Below are positions 27,132 through 37,785 of a stretch of 64,000 nt of DNA, one piece after another. Both the position numbers and the translations under genes were made by a program. The DNA is from Marivita sp. (GTDB taxonomy: Bacteria; Pseudomonadota; Alphaproteobacteria; Rhodobacterales; Rhodobacteraceae): positions 62,001 through 126,000 of the forward strand of contig NZ_JALEGT010000041.1 in the NCBI RefSeq assembly GCF_022763305.1. The letters are read 5' to 3'. Numbering within the stretch: position 1 is the stretch's first letter; every line of letters begins with the position of its first letter. The notes under the pieces were generated by a model. It ran no database searches. It was given only the letters and a program-made list of their open reading frames with translations, and had not been told where the DNA came from.

Positions 27132-27863
27132 ATGCACGCCTTTTCAGACCCCACCTCCCCGACCTATGCCCGGCTCACGGGCATCTTCTATCTCGGCATT
27201 GCCATCGCTGGCGGGTTTGCCATCGCCTATGTCCCCTCACAGATTGTCGTGCAGGGCGATCCGGCCCAGACCGTGTCCAATATTCTGAACCGCAGTTCGC
27301 TCTACCGGTCCGGCATCGCCGCGGATGTGGTTGTAATGCTGTTCGAGATCATGGCCCTGTCCATGCTCTACTTCATGTTCAAGCCGGTCTCGGCAACGCT
27401 GTCCATGGCAGCTGCAATGGCACGGCTCAGCATGGTGAGCGTGATGTCCGCCATGCTCTTTTTTCACGCCGGCGCAACGCTTCTGGCCACCTCGCCTGCA
27501 CTTATGTCCAGTTTCGATGCAGGCCAACGTGCCGATCTGGCGGGCCTGCTGCTCGAAATGCACCGCGCGGGCGTGTGGATCTGGCAGGTGTTCTTCACCC
27601 TGCACCTTGCCCTGCTGGGCGGGCTGGTGCTGGCCTCTGGCCGCTTCCCCCGCCTGATTGGCATCGGCCTCATGGTCGGCGCTTCCGGATACCTGCTCGA
27701 CAGCGTCTATGCTTTTGCCTTTCCCGAGGCTGCCTGGCTGGGCCTGCTGCGCGTCGGGCTTCTGGCCGTCGTGACACTGTCCGAGATCAGCTTTGCGCTC
27801 TGGCTTCTGATCAAGGGCCAAGGACGGTCTGCCGACAGCTTCAAGTCGACAGCGACCGCCTGA
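27132..27863 (+). CDS. DUF4386-type membrane protein
   Basis: YARLTGIFYLGIAIAGGFA...; multi-TM. Confidence 0.75.
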   Translation: MHAFSDPTSPTYARLTGIFYLGIAIAGGFAIAYVPSQIVVQGDPAQTVSNILNRSSLYRSGIAADVVVMLFEIMALSMLYFMFKPVSATLSMAAAMARLSMVSVMSAMLFFHAGATLLATSPALMSSFDAGQRADLAGLLLEMHRAGVWIWQVFFTLHLALLGGLVLASGRFPRLIGIGLMVGASGYLLDSVYAFAFPEAAWLGLLRVGLLAVVTLSEISFALWLLIKGQGRSADSFKSTATA

Positions 27864-27872
27864 CACAACGAC

Positions 27873-27902
27873 AAACGGGCGGCACAACGGGCCGCCCGTT
27901 TT
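27873..27902. terminator. Bidirectional terminator
   Basis: aaacgggcggc-N7-gccgcccgtttt between convergent genes. Confidence 0.85.
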
Positions 27903-27923
27903 CATGAAGGCACAAGACCCTGT

Positions 27924-29117
27924 CTAGTTTTCGAGGATCACGTCGAAATCGACACGACGCTCGCTCAGCCCGGGTTGACCCGCCAGAACCTGCGGCGTCG
28001 AATGCGCCGCGATGATGATCTGCTCTGGATCAAAGCCCGCCGCAACCAGCGAACTCATCAGGGCGACGGCCCGCAGCCGCGCGGTTGTCGGCGTCTCGCC
28101 AGAGCCGGGTTCATCCGAGAACTGCCCGACAACGCGCAGTCGCACATCGGGACAGGCACTGGCCTTGGCGGCAAGATCGACGACCGCAGGCATACCGTCC
28201 GACGGGGCGGTGATGGACCGGGGCGAATAGAACAGCTTGGTCTGCGCGACAGCCGCCTGAAGCTGGGCGGCACAGGCAGAGGGTGCCGCACCCAGGGGGC
28301 GTGGCTGCCCGATCACGCCCGCACGTTGCGACACCTCGCGGATTTCGAACTCCACGCGGCGGTCATAGAACGCAGCAGACTCTGTGCCGGTGATCCGCGA
28401 CGGTTGCTGGCTGCCCAATCCGACTGACCGGAACCGGGTTGTGTCGATGCCCGACGCAGCAATGCGCTGCAGCACCGAGTCGGCGCGCTGTTGGCTCAAC
28501 CGAAGATTAGCCGCAGGATCACCGGACGGATCGGAATGACCTTCGACCACGATTTCGACATTCGGACAATCCTGCGCCACGAGGCCGATCAGCCGCGCTT
28601 GCGCCATTCCTGCATCATCCGCTGTCAGGCCCCCGCTCGGGAAATAGACGCGCGCTTCACTGGCAAGAACGCGCAGGTCATCAACGCAGGAGGCGTCCTG
28701 CGCAAGCTTCGCCTGTGCGGCGGCAAAAAACGCCCCGGGATTGGAGGTCGGGCTGACTTTGGGTTCAGGCTCGATCGAGACAGGTTGCGGCTCGACTTTG
28801 GGCTGCACCGGCGTCACCACCGCCGGCTCTACCGGAGCAGGCGTCGGAGCGAGTGTGACCTCGGGTGGCTGTGGGGCCTGTTGCACCACGGCCTGCACTG
28901 CCGCGATGCTTCCGGTGCCTTGCGGCACAAGCCCGATCTCCTGCTCACCCAGCGCAACCGGGTTCTGCGACATGGTGCGAGACACTTCGAAGTCGGTCGC
29001 GACATCGACCGGTGCCGCGTCCCTTGGTCCAAAACTGATAACACCTGTGGCCGCCAACACGATTGCGGTTGTTGGCGCAATCCACGGCAAATGCTCTTTC
29101 AAAATTCGTAACGACAT
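27924..29117 (-). CDS. OmpA-family protein, two OmpA-like repeats
   Basis: VEGHSDPSGDPAANLRLSQQRADSVLQRIAASG; C-term SLVAAGFDPEQIIIAAHS...LSERRVDFDVILEN. Confidence 0.82.
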   Translation of the reverse strand: MSLRILKEHLPWIAPTTAIVLAATGVISFGPRDAAPVDVATDFEVSRTMSQNPVALGEQEIGLVPQGTGSIAAVQAVVQQAPQPPEVTLAPTPAPVEPAVVTPVQPKVEPQPVSIEPEPKVSPTSNPGAFFAAAQAKLAQDASCVDDLRVLASEARVYFPSGGLTADDAGMAQARLIGLVAQDCPNVEIVVEGHSDPSGDPAANLRLSQQRADSVLQRIAASGIDTTRFRSVGLGSQQPSRITGTESAAFYDRRVEFEIREVSQRAGVIGQPRPLGAAPSACAAQLQAAVAQTKLFYSPRSITAPSDGMPAVVDLAAKASACPDVRLRVVGQFSDEPGSGETPTTARLRAVALMSSLVAAGFDPEQIIIAAHSTPQVLAGQPGLSERRVDFDVILEN

Positions 29118-29367
29118 GCTCTTCCCCCAGACTTTAGCAGCATCGCGAGCGTTGTATCGCTCAACATCTTGACAGCGTATCTTTAGATACTGCCTAATTT
29201 GGGATAGGGGTCAACATCTATGTGGCAACCCTGCGCTGCAATCTAGAATTTCCGTTCGCCTGTCACATTCCCGCGCCAGATCGAAAGAATCCTGCCTGCG
29301 TTTTCGGCTGCCTTGCGTCCCTGCACGGTCGCGGCTAGGGAAAGCACGACACGAGCCGGAGGGTGAC

Positions 29368-30438
29368 ATGGACGATCTGCGCGACAAGTATATTGGGCTG
29401 ATTGCGGCGGCGGGCGATGAAGCGACGCTCGAAGACCTGCGCGTGCAGGCGGTCGGCAAGAAAGGCGAGATCAGCCTTCTGATGCGCGAACTGGGCAAAA
29501 TGAGTCCCGAGGAACGCCAGACCGCTGGCCCTGCCTTGAACGCCCTCAAGGACGAGATCAACTCGGCGCTGTCCGCGAAGAAAGCGGCGCTCGAAGATGC
29601 GGCGCTCGATGAGCGTCTGCGCGGCGAATGGCTGGATGTCACCCTGCCCGGCCGCCCCCGCCGCATGGGCACCATCCACCCGATCAGCCAGGTCACCGAA
29701 GAGGTCACCGCGATTTTCGCCGATATGGGCTTTGCCGTCGCCGAAGGCCCGCAGATCGACACCGACTGGTACAATTTCGACGCGCTGAACATCCCCGGCC
29801 ACCACCCCGCGCGGGCCGAGATGGACACGTTCTACATGCACCGCGCCGAGGGCGACAACCGCCCGCCGCATGTGCTGCGCACACACACCTCACCAGTGCA
29901 GATCCGGTCGATGGAGAAAACCGGCGCACCGATCCGCGTGATCGCACCGGGCCGCGTCTACCGCGCCGACTATGACCAGACCCACACGCCGATGTTCCAC
30001 CAGGTCGAAGGCCTTGCCATCGACAAGGACATCTCCATGGCGAACCTGAAATGGGTGCTGGAAGAATTCGTGAAGGCCTATTTCGAGGTCGACGATGTCG
30101 AGTTGCGCTTCCGCGCCTCGCACTTCCCGTTCACCGAACCGTCGGCCGAGGTCGACATCCGCTGTTCCTGGGAAGGCGGCACGCTGAAAGTGGGCGAAGG
30201 CGACGATTGGCTCGAAATCCTTGGCTCCGGCATGGTGCACCCAAAGGTCCTGCAGAACGCGGGCGTCGATCCGTCCGAATGGCAAGGCTTTGCTTTCGGC
30301 ATGGGCATCGACCGCATCGCGATGCTGAAATACGGCATCCCCGACCTGCGCGCCTTCTTCGATTCAGATCTCCGCTGGCTGCGCCATTACGGCTTTGCCG
30401 CGCTCGACGTGCCAACACTTCACGCCGGATTGAGCTGA
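29368..30438 (+). CDS. pheS: Phenylalanyl-tRNA synthetase alpha subunit
   Basis: [12 protein letters not shown]...[14 protein letters not shown]...[14 protein letters not shown]. Confidence 0.97.
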   Translation: MDDLRDKYIGLIAAAGDEATLEDLRVQAVGKKGEISLLMRELGKMSPEERQTAGPALNALKDEINSALSAKKAALEDAALDERLRGEWLDVTLPGRPRRMGTIHPISQVTEEVTAIFADMGFAVAEGPQIDTDWYNFDALNIPGHHPARAEMDTFYMHRAEGDNRPPHVLRTHTSPVQIRSMEKTGAPIRVIAPGRVYRADYDQTHTPMFHQVEGLAIDKDISMANLKWVLEEFVKAYFEVDDVELRFRASHFPFTEPSAEVDIRCSWEGGTLKVGEGDDWLEILGSGMVHPKVLQNAGVDPSEWQGFAFGMGIDRIAMLKYGIPDLRAFFDSDLRWLRHYGFAALDVPTLHAGLS

Positions 30439-30475
30439 CGCCCGGCCGACCCGAAACACCAAATCACAGCGACAG

Positions 30476-30757
30476 ATGCTTTTCAGCCGCGACCACAGAC
30501 AGGGAACCGACGAACAGCGCCGCCTCTACGCGGCGTTCGAAGTGACCTATACGCTGGTCGACTTCGCAGCGGCACTCTGTTTCGTCGTCGGCTCGGTGAT
30601 GTTCTTTTCCGAAGACTGGCAGACTGCCGGCACCTGGCTCTTTCTGATCGGCTCGATCTGCTTCGCGCTGAAACCGACACTCCGCGTTGTCCGCGAACTC
30701 AAACTCGCGGCCATCGGCGATGACAAAGACCTTGCGCAAAGGTTCAAAGGGGACTGA
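30476..30757 (+). CDS. YrhK-like two-TM protein
   Basis: FEVTYTLVDFAAALCFVVGSVMFFSEDWQTAGTWLFLIGSICFALKPTLRVVREL. Confidence 0.75.
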   Translation: MLFSRDHRQGTDEQRRLYAAFEVTYTLVDFAAALCFVVGSVMFFSEDWQTAGTWLFLIGSICFALKPTLRVVRELKLAAIGDDKDLAQRFKGD

Positions 30758-30759
30758 CC

Positions 30760-33156
30760 ATGAAATTCACCCTCTCCTGGCTGAAAAAGCACCTCGACAC
30801 CACCGCGACCGTGGACGAGATCACCTATGCCCTGACCGATCTGGGCCTCGAGGTCGAAGGCGTCGAGAACCCGGCGGACAAGCTCAAGACCTTTACGCTG
30901 GCCAAGGTGAAGCACGCCGAACAGCACCCCGATGCCGACCGCCTGCGCGTCTGCACGGTCGAGACCGACGAAGGCGACAAGCAGATCGTCTGCGGCGCCC
31001 CGAACGCACGCGCGGGCATCACCGTCGTTCTGGCGAAACCGGGCGACTATGTGCCGGGCATCGACGTCACGCTCAGCGTCGGCAACATCCGCGGTGTCGA
31101 AAGCCACGGCATGATGGCCTCGGAACGCGAGTTGGAACTAAGCGACGAACATGACGGCATCATCGAACTGCCCTCGGGCGAGGTTGGCCAGAAATTCATT
31201 GACTGGCTGGCACAAAACGACCCCGCCAAGGTCGACCCGGTGATCGAAATCGCCATCACCCCCAACCGCCCCGACGCGCTTGGGGTGCAGGGCATCGCCC
31301 GCGATCTGGCGGCGCGGGGTCTGGGCACGCTCAAGACCAAACCCGTTGATGCCGTGCCCGCCAGCTTCACCGCCGACACCAAGGTTGTGATCGACGCCGA
31401 CACGCTGGACGGCTGCCCGCTCTTCTGTGGGCGCATCATTCGCGGCGTGAAAAACGGCCCAAGCCCGCAATGGCTGCAGGACGCCCTGCGCGCCATCGGC
31501 CTGCGCCCGATCAACTTCCTTGTCGATGTGACCAACTTCTTCACCTACGACCGCAACCGCTCGCTTCACGTCTTCGACATGGCCAAGGTGACAGGCGATC
31601 TGCGCGTGCACCGCGCCAAGGGTGGTGAGGAACTGCTGGCGCTCGACGGCAAGACCTACACGCTCCAGCCCGGCCATATGGTCATTTCCGACGCCAAAGG
31701 CCCCGAAAGCATCGCCGGCATCATGGGCGGCGAGGAAACAGGCTGCACCGACGAGACCACGGATGTCTTTGTCGAAAGCGCCTATTGGGACCCGATCCAG
31801 ATCGCCTACACGGGCCGCGCGCTCAAGATCAACTCCGATGCGCGCTACCGCTTTGAACGGGGTGTCGATCCGGCCTTCACGCCCGAAGGTCTGGAACTGG
31901 CCGTGCGGATGATCGTCGATCACGCAGGCGGTGAAGCCTCCGATCTGATCCAGGCGGGTGCCGTGCCCGACACCTCCCGCGCCTACAAGCTTGACCCCGC
32001 GCGGGTGATCTCGCTTGTCGGCATGGAGATCCCCGAGGCCGAGCAGCGTCAGACCCTGACCGCCCTTGGTTTCAAGCTCGAAGGCAACATGGCCCGCGTC
32101 CCGTCCTGGCGTCCCGACGTCATGGGCGAGGCCGATCTGGTCGAAGAGGTCGCCCGCATCGCCTCTCTGACCAAGCTGGAAGGCAAACCGATGCGCCGTA
32201 TGGACCCCGGTGTGCCCAAGCCGATCCTGTCCCCGATGCAGCGCCGCGAACGCGCTGCCCGTCGGACAGCGGCGGCGCTTGGCTACAACGAATGTGTGAC
32301 CTACAGCTTCATCGACAAAGCCTCTGCCACGCTCTTCGGTGGCGGCGATGACGGCACAATGCTCGCCAACCCGATCAGCTCGGACATGAGCCACATGCGC
32401 CCTGCTTTGCTGCCCGGTCTGTTGCAAGCCGCCGCCCGCAATCAGGCGCGCGGGTTCATGGATCTGGCGCTCTTCGAACTCGGTCACGCCTTCCACGGCG
32501 GAGAACCGGAAGAGCAACACCTGATGCTGTCCGGTGTCCTGATCGGCAAGACCGGCCCCAAAAACGTCCACGGCACCGCCCGCCCGGTTGATGTCTTCGA
32601 CGCGAAGGCCGATGCCGAAGCGATCCTTTCTGCGATGGGCGCACCCGCCAAAACCCAGATCCTGCGCGGTGCCAGCGACTGGTGGCATCCGGGCCGTCAC
32701 GGCATGATCTGCCTCGGCCCGAAAAAGGTGCTGGGCGTCTTTGGCGAACTGCACCCCAAGGTGCTCAAGGCGATGGATGTCAAAGGCCCGGTTGTCGGCT
32801 TCACCCTCTGGCCGCAGGAAATCCCGCTGCCGCGCAAGACGGGGGCAACACGCCCGGCTTTGGTGCTGAATGACCTGCAGGCGGTGGAACGCGATTTCGC
32901 CTTTGTTGTCGATGCTCAAGTCGCAGCACTTGACCTGATGAACGCCGCAGCCGGGGCCGACAAGGCGCTGATCTCGGACGTGCGTCTCTTCGATGAATTC
33001 ATCGGTGGGTCGCTGGGTGAGGGCAAGAAATCCCTCGCCATCACCGTGCGGCTTCAGCCGACCGACAGCACCCTCAAGGAAGCCGACATCGAAGCGGTCG
33101 GCAAGAAGATCATCGAGAAGGTCGAAAAAGCCACCGGCGGCGTGCTGCGCGGCTAA
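30760..33156 (+). CDS. pheT: Phenylalanyl-tRNA synthetase beta subunit
   Basis: MKFTLSWLKKHLDTTATVDEITYALTDLGLEVEGVE. Confidence 0.97.
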   Translation: MKFTLSWLKKHLDTTATVDEITYALTDLGLEVEGVENPADKLKTFTLAKVKHAEQHPDADRLRVCTVETDEGDKQIVCGAPNARAGITVVLAKPGDYVPGIDVTLSVGNIRGVESHGMMASERELELSDEHDGIIELPSGEVGQKFIDWLAQNDPAKVDPVIEIAITPNRPDALGVQGIARDLAARGLGTLKTKPVDAVPASFTADTKVVIDADTLDGCPLFCGRIIRGVKNGPSPQWLQDALRAIGLRPINFLVDVTNFFTYDRNRSLHVFDMAKVTGDLRVHRAKGGEELLALDGKTYTLQPGHMVISDAKGPESIAGIMGGEETGCTDETTDVFVESAYWDPIQIAYTGRALKINSDARYRFERGVDPAFTPEGLELAVRMIVDHAGGEASDLIQAGAVPDTSRAYKLDPARVISLVGMEIPEAEQRQTLTALGFKLEGNMARVPSWRPDVMGEADLVEEVARIASLTKLEGKPMRRMDPGVPKPILSPMQRRERAARRTAAALGYNECVTYSFIDKASATLFGGGDDGTMLANPISSDMSHMRPALLPGLLQAAARNQARGFMDLALFELGHAFHGGEPEEQHLMLSGVLIGKTGPKNVHGTARPVDVFDAKADAEAILSAMGAPAKTQILRGASDWWHPGRHGMICLGPKKVLGVFGELHPKVLKAMDVKGPVVGFTLWPQEIPLPRKTGATRPALVLNDLQAVERDFAFVVDAQVAALDLMNAAAGADKALISDVRLFDEFIGGSLGEGKKSLAITVRLQPTDSTLKEADIEAVGKKIIEKVEKATGGVLRG

Positions 33157-33185
33157 GGCACCATAGCGAAAAAGGCGGGGCCACC

Positions 33186-33818
33186 ATGTATAAGTCTGCG
33201 AAATTCTGGGATCGGATCGCGGACAAATACGCGGCCTCGCCCATCCGCAATCAGGCCGCCTACGAGGCCACGCTCGACCGGATGCGCGAGCTGCTGTCGC
33301 CCACGGACACCGTTCTCGAACTCGGCTGCGGCACCGGCACGACCGCCCTCGCCCTTGCGCCAAGCGTTCAGCACATCACAGCCACCGATGTCTCGGACGC
33401 GATGCTGGACAAAGGCCGCGACAAGGCGCAGGCAGCGGGCACCACCAATGTCGACTTCGTCCAATCCGACGCGGCGGATGCCCCCGCAGGCCCGTTTGAC
33501 GCGGTTTTTGCGCTCAACCTGTTGCACCTGCTCGAAGACCTTGATGGCGCGCTGTCCGAGATCGCCAAGCGCACCAAACCAGGTGGTCTTTTCATCTCCA
33601 AGACCTTCTGCATGCCGGGCCGGGGCAGCATGATCTGGTGGTTCATCCAGCTTGGGCTGCCCATCGCCCAAGCCATTGGTAAAGCGCCTTTTTTCGCCAA
33701 GCTGTCGACCTCCGACCTGGACGCGGCCATCACGAAAGCCGGGTTCACCATCGTTGAGACCCAGATGGCTCCGGGCAAGGATCCCCGCCGCACGGTCATC
33801 GCCCGTCGGGCCGGGTGA
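33186..33818 (+). CDS. Class I SAM-dependent methyltransferase
   Basis: DTVLELGCGTGTTALALAPSVQHITATDVSDAML. Confidence 0.9.
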   Translation: MYKSAKFWDRIADKYAASPIRNQAAYEATLDRMRELLSPTDTVLELGCGTGTTALALAPSVQHITATDVSDAMLDKGRDKAQAAGTTNVDFVQSDAADAPAGPFDAVFALNLLHLLEDLDGALSEIAKRTKPGGLFISKTFCMPGRGSMIWWFIQLGLPIAQAIGKAPFFAKLSTSDLDAAITKAGFTIVETQMAPGKDPRRTVIARRAG

Positions 33819-33872
33819 TTGGCCTTTCCGCCGATCTGCGCTACCCCTTTGCCCAAACAAAAGGAGTATCCC

Positions 33873-34322
33873 ATGGCCCTGCGTGTTTACCTGTCCGGCG
33901 AAATCCACACCGATTGGCGTGAACAGATCATCGACGCCTGTGCCGGTCTTGACGTGAGTTTCGACAGCCCGGTGACGGATCACGCCGCCAGCGACGATTG
34001 CGGTGTGGCGATCCTTGGTGCGGAAGAGAACAAGTACTGGCACGACCACAAGGGCGCGATGGTCAACGCGATCCGCACCCGTAAAGGCATTGCGGATGCC
34101 GATGTCGTGGTGGTGCGCTTTGGCGAAAAGTACAAACAGTGGAACGCTGCCTTCGATGCAGGGTATGCCGCCGCCTTGGGCAAGTCGCTGATCATCCTGC
34201 AACAGCCCGAACATGACCACGCCCTGAAAGAGGTGGATGCGGCCGCGCTGGCGATGACCCGCACGCCGCAGGAAGTGGCGCAGATCCTGCGCTATGTGCT
34301 GACCGGTTCGCTGCCGGGCTGA
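33873..34322 (+). CDS. YtoQ family protein
   Basis: MALRVYLSGEIHTDWREQIIDAC...RYVLTGSLPG. Confidence 0.8.
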   Translation: MALRVYLSGEIHTDWREQIIDACAGLDVSFDSPVTDHAASDDCGVAILGAEENKYWHDHKGAMVNAIRTRKGIADADVVVVRFGEKYKQWNAAFDAGYAAALGKSLIILQQPEHDHALKEVDAAALAMTRTPQEVAQILRYVLTGSLPG

Positions 34323-34411
34323 ACGCTGCGCAACCCGGCTTTGGGCCTGCGTCCGTTTTGCGGCAGGGTTCCGCAATTTTCCCCGTGGATTGTTTCGGGA
34401 TGCGTGACAAA

Positions 34412-34450
34412 CGCAGCTGCGATGATATCAAAATCGCAGCTGCGCATTTT
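34412..34450 (+). terminator. Perfect 12-bp inverted repeat, terminator-like
   Basis: cgcagctgcgat-N9-atcgcagctgcg then cattttt. Confidence 0.65.
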
Positions 34451-34485
34451 TCGTCGCGGCACGCCAACACGAGGGAAACAGAGTA

Positions 34486-34911
34486 ATGATTCAAGAATTC
34501 AAGGACTTCATTGCCAAGGGAAATGTCATGGACATGGCCGTTGGTATCATCGTCGGCGCGGCGTTCACCGCCATCGTGACATCGCTTGTCGGTGACATCA
34601 TCAACCCGATCATCGCACTCTTTACCGGCGGGATCGACTTCTCGGGCTGGTTCTACACGCTGGATGGCAGCACCCACGCGTCGCTTGCCGCGGCTCAGGA
34701 AGCGGGCGCGCCGGTCTTTGCCATCGGCAGTTTCATCATGGCCGTGATCAACTTCCTGATCATCGCCTTCGTGGTGTTCATCCTTGTGAAGATGGTCAAC
34801 CGCATCAAGGCCGCCGCCGAAAAGCCGCAGGATGTGGCGCCCGAAGTTCCGACAGGCCCGAGCGAGCTCGATGTCCTGCTCGAAATCCGGGACGCGCTCA
34901 AGAAGGGCTGA
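34486..34911 (+). CDS. mscL: Large-conductance mechanosensitive channel
   Basis: [49 protein letters not shown]. Confidence 0.96.
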   Translation: MIQEFKDFIAKGNVMDMAVGIIVGAAFTAIVTSLVGDIINPIIALFTGGIDFSGWFYTLDGSTHASLAAAQEAGAPVFAIGSFIMAVINFLIIAFVVFILVKMVNRIKAAAEKPQDVAPEVPTGPSELDVLLEIRDALKKG

Positions 34912-34939
34912 AGACCCTTCACTCCCGTGATCCAGGTCA

Positions 34940-34971
34940 CCCTGCGCCGAACCGTCCGGCGCAGGGTTTTT
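34940..34971 (+). terminator. mscL terminator
   Basis: ccctgcgccg-N7-cggcgcagggtttttc. Confidence 0.88.
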
Positions 34972-34975
34972 CATG

Positions 34976-36262
34976 TCAGTTGCCCGGTGTCAGCTTGTGG
35001 ATGAACCCTTCATCCGTCGCCGTGTAAAGACTGCCATCCGGACCCAGAACGACAGACCGGAAGCGACCGCTTTCCATCGGCAGCGTCATTTCTGTGACAT
35101 CCTCGACCGTCAGGTCGTCGGTCAGTTCGATCACGTCGATCCGCTGACCGATCGGCGTGCCACCAAATCCGATCCCCATGATGCCGACAACCATCGCACC
35201 GTCCCAGTCGCCCCATTGCTCACCTTCGAGAAAGGCCGCCGAAGACGTCCCCTGCGACCAGCCGTTGTTGTCCCAGATCGGCGGCATCGCGTCGGGATAG
35301 GTGGCAAGGTCGGTCATCGGCATGAAGGATGCACGCTCGTAGCGGTTCATTCCTTCCATCTGGTTCGGGCTGTAGCCGCAGTAATCGCTCGGACAGTCGC
35401 CCCGGCCTGCCATGTTCGGTCGCGGATCCCATCCGGCGTTGCCGCCATTACGAAGCACGGTGATCTCGTCCGAATGCCAGGGACCATGCTCTGCCGTGAT
35501 CGGCGTGCCGGTGGCCGGGTGGAACGCGATGCCCTGAACATTGCGGTGACCATAGGTGAAGGTCCGCTTGTCGAACCCCTCGGGCGGCGTGTTCTCGGGT
35601 GCGGCGTTGCCGTCACGGTCGATGCGCAGCACCTTGCTGCCCATGATCGTCGGACTTTGCGGCACAATACCGTTATGGGTGTCACCCGTGGTCAGGTAGA
35701 TATACCCGTCCGGCCCGAACCGGACGCGCCCGCCATTATGTGCACCGGTCCCGCCGAACGGATGATCCGTCGGCTCCATCTTGTAAGGGACATCATCGAC
35801 GATATCCGTCCGATCCGACACGCTGGTGAAGTCGTCGCTGACCACCAGCCGCATCAGCCGGTTGGTATGCGGCGTGACCATGTTCGATGTTGAATAGACA
35901 AAGATCTGACGGTTGGTTGCAAAGTCCGGATCGACCGCAACACCCATCATCCCCGCTTGCCCGTCACAGAACAGATCGTCCGCGGTGCTGGCATAGCCTT
36001 CGGCCCCCGACATCCCCAGAAGGTTGTTCACCTCACCCGAAGGCAGACGCACGGAAAGACCGTCGCATTTTTCGGTAAAGAACATCGTGCCGTCCTCGAG
36101 GAACGCCATGTCCCAAGGCTCGTCAAGGTCGTCCATGACAAGTGTATGTTGCAGGCTTGTGGTGTTCATGGCCTGTGCGGGTGACGATGTCGCCGTCACG
36201 AATGCACCGGCCATGAACGGCGCCAAGGCAAGCACCGCAGTCGTCCGAAACAGATAGCCCAT
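34976..36262 (-). CDS. PQQ-dependent sugar dehydrogenase-like protein
   Basis: LDEPWDMAFLEDGTMFFTEK...GMMGVAVDPDF...TYGHRNVQGIAFHP. Confidence 0.87.
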   Translation of the reverse strand: MGYLFRTTAVLALAPFMAGAFVTATSSPAQAMNTTSLQHTLVMDDLDEPWDMAFLEDGTMFFTEKCDGLSVRLPSGEVNNLLGMSGAEGYASTADDLFCDGQAGMMGVAVDPDFATNRQIFVYSTSNMVTPHTNRLMRLVVSDDFTSVSDRTDIVDDVPYKMEPTDHPFGGTGAHNGGRVRFGPDGYIYLTTGDTHNGIVPQSPTIMGSKVLRIDRDGNAAPENTPPEGFDKRTFTYGHRNVQGIAFHPATGTPITAEHGPWHSDEITVLRNGGNAGWDPRPNMAGRGDCPSDYCGYSPNQMEGMNRYERASFMPMTDLATYPDAMPPIWDNNGWSQGTSSAAFLEGEQWGDWDGAMVVGIMGIGFGGTPIGQRIDVIELTDDLTVEDVTEMTLPMESGRFRSVVLGPDGSLYTATDEGFIHKLTPGN

Positions 36263-36432
36263 AATGTCCTCCCTGAATTATGGAACGTCCAATGTCCTCC
36301 GGTGACGCCGGGCATTGACCCTGCGTCAATTGGACACAGCGGAGGTAGGTCGCGCCTCGCCGCTAATCAACATTCGCGATGCATCTTTTTGCCGCCATGC
36401 GCGGATCCCCGCGCTCCAGCAGACCTTGCGGT

Positions 36433-37737
36433 TCAGACGACGACGTCCAGCCGCTCTTGCGCCCCCACACCGAACACACGCTTGTAGCGGTCGATCTGGT
36501 CAGCCGGTCCCATGGCCTTGTTGGGATTGTCCGACAGTTTGACGGTTGGCGTCCCGTTGGCGCTGACCGCCTTGCAGACAAGGCTGAACGGGGCCAGCCG
36601 GTCGTCCGGCGTCAGCCCACGAAAATCATTGGTCAGCAGCGTTCCCCACCCGAACGACACCCGCACGCGACCGGCAAACTGCGACTGCAACTCAAGGATC
36701 TTGTCCACATCAAGCCCGTCCGAAAAGATCACCAGCTTCTTCGTCGGGTCCTCGCCCCGCTCTTTCCACCAGCGGATCGCGGTCTCGGCCCCTGCAGCGG
36801 GATCACCAGAATCGATCCGGATGCCCGTCCACCCCGCCAGCCAATCAGGTGCGTTTTTCAGGAAACCTTCGGTGCCATAGGTGTCCGGCAGGATCATCCG
36901 CAGATTGCCTTCGTGTTCCTCGTGCCAGTCGGCCAGAACATCATAAGGTGCTTTCGCCAATGCCGCGTCATCCTCGGCCAAGGCCGCATAGACCATCGGC
37001 AACTCATGCGCGTTGGTGCCAATCGCCTCGAGGTCACGGTTCTTGGCGATCAGGCAGTTCGACGTACCGACGAAACTATCGCCCAAACCTTCGTACATCG
37101 CCTGCACGCTCCAATCCTGCCACAGGAAAGAATGCCGCCGCCGCGTGCCGAAATCGGCAATCCGCAGCTCTGGAACTTCGCGCAGCTTTTCGATCTTCTC
37201 CCACAGCTTGGTCATCGCGCGCGCATACAGCACCTGCAACTCGAACCGCCCCATGTCGTTCAGAACCGCGCGCCCGCGCAGCTCCATCAGCACGGCCAGC
37301 GCCGGGATCTCCCAGAGCATCACCTCGGGCCACGCGCCTTCAAAGGTCAGCTCGTACTGATCACCGACGCGCTCAAGATGGTAGGGCGGAAGGCGCAGCT
37401 GCTCAAACCACTCCATGAAATCCGGGCGGAACATCTGGCGCTTGCCGTAGAACGTGTTCCCGCGCAGCCACGTGCTTTCGTTCCGACGGAGGGACAGCGA
37501 CCGGATGTGATCCAACTGCTCGCGCAACTCGCCCTCGTCGATCAGCTTGGCCAGCGGCACATGCGACGACCGGTTGATCAGGCTGAACGTCACCTGCGTG
37601 TCGCGCTTGTTGCGGAACACCGACTGGCACATGAGCAGCTTGTAGAAATCCGTGTCGATGAGCGACCGCACAATCGGGTCGATCTTCCATTTGTGGTTCC
37701 AGACACGGGTGGCGATATCAACCATGAGGGTCTCCAA
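36433..37737 (-). CDS. pncB: Nicotinate phosphoribosyltransferase
   Basis: SLIDTDFYKLLMCQSVF; FGTRRRHSFLWQDW; RIDSGDP. Confidence 0.93.
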   Translation of the reverse strand: METLMVDIATRVWNHKWKIDPIVRSLIDTDFYKLLMCQSVFRNKRDTQVTFSLINRSSHVPLAKLIDEGELREQLDHIRSLSLRRNESTWLRGNTFYGKRQMFRPDFMEWFEQLRLPPYHLERVGDQYELTFEGAWPEVMLWEIPALAVLMELRGRAVLNDMGRFELQVLYARAMTKLWEKIEKLREVPELRIADFGTRRRHSFLWQDWSVQAMYEGLGDSFVGTSNCLIAKNRDLEAIGTNAHELPMVYAALAEDDAALAKAPYDVLADWHEEHEGNLRMILPDTYGTEGFLKNAPDWLAGWTGIRIDSGDPAAGAETAIRWWKERGEDPTKKLVIFSDGLDVDKILELQSQFAGRVRVSFGWGTLLTNDFRGLTPDDRLAPFSLVCKAVSANGTPTVKLSDNPNKAMGPADQIDRYKRVFGVGAQERLDVVV

Positions 37738-37785
37738 GGGCGCAAGCGCCTCGCTTAGACCAACCCGGCCCGGAGTTGTCCAGAC

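Noticed and set aside
31138-33363. 741-aa minus-strand ORF
   Set aside because: Antisense shadow of pheT.
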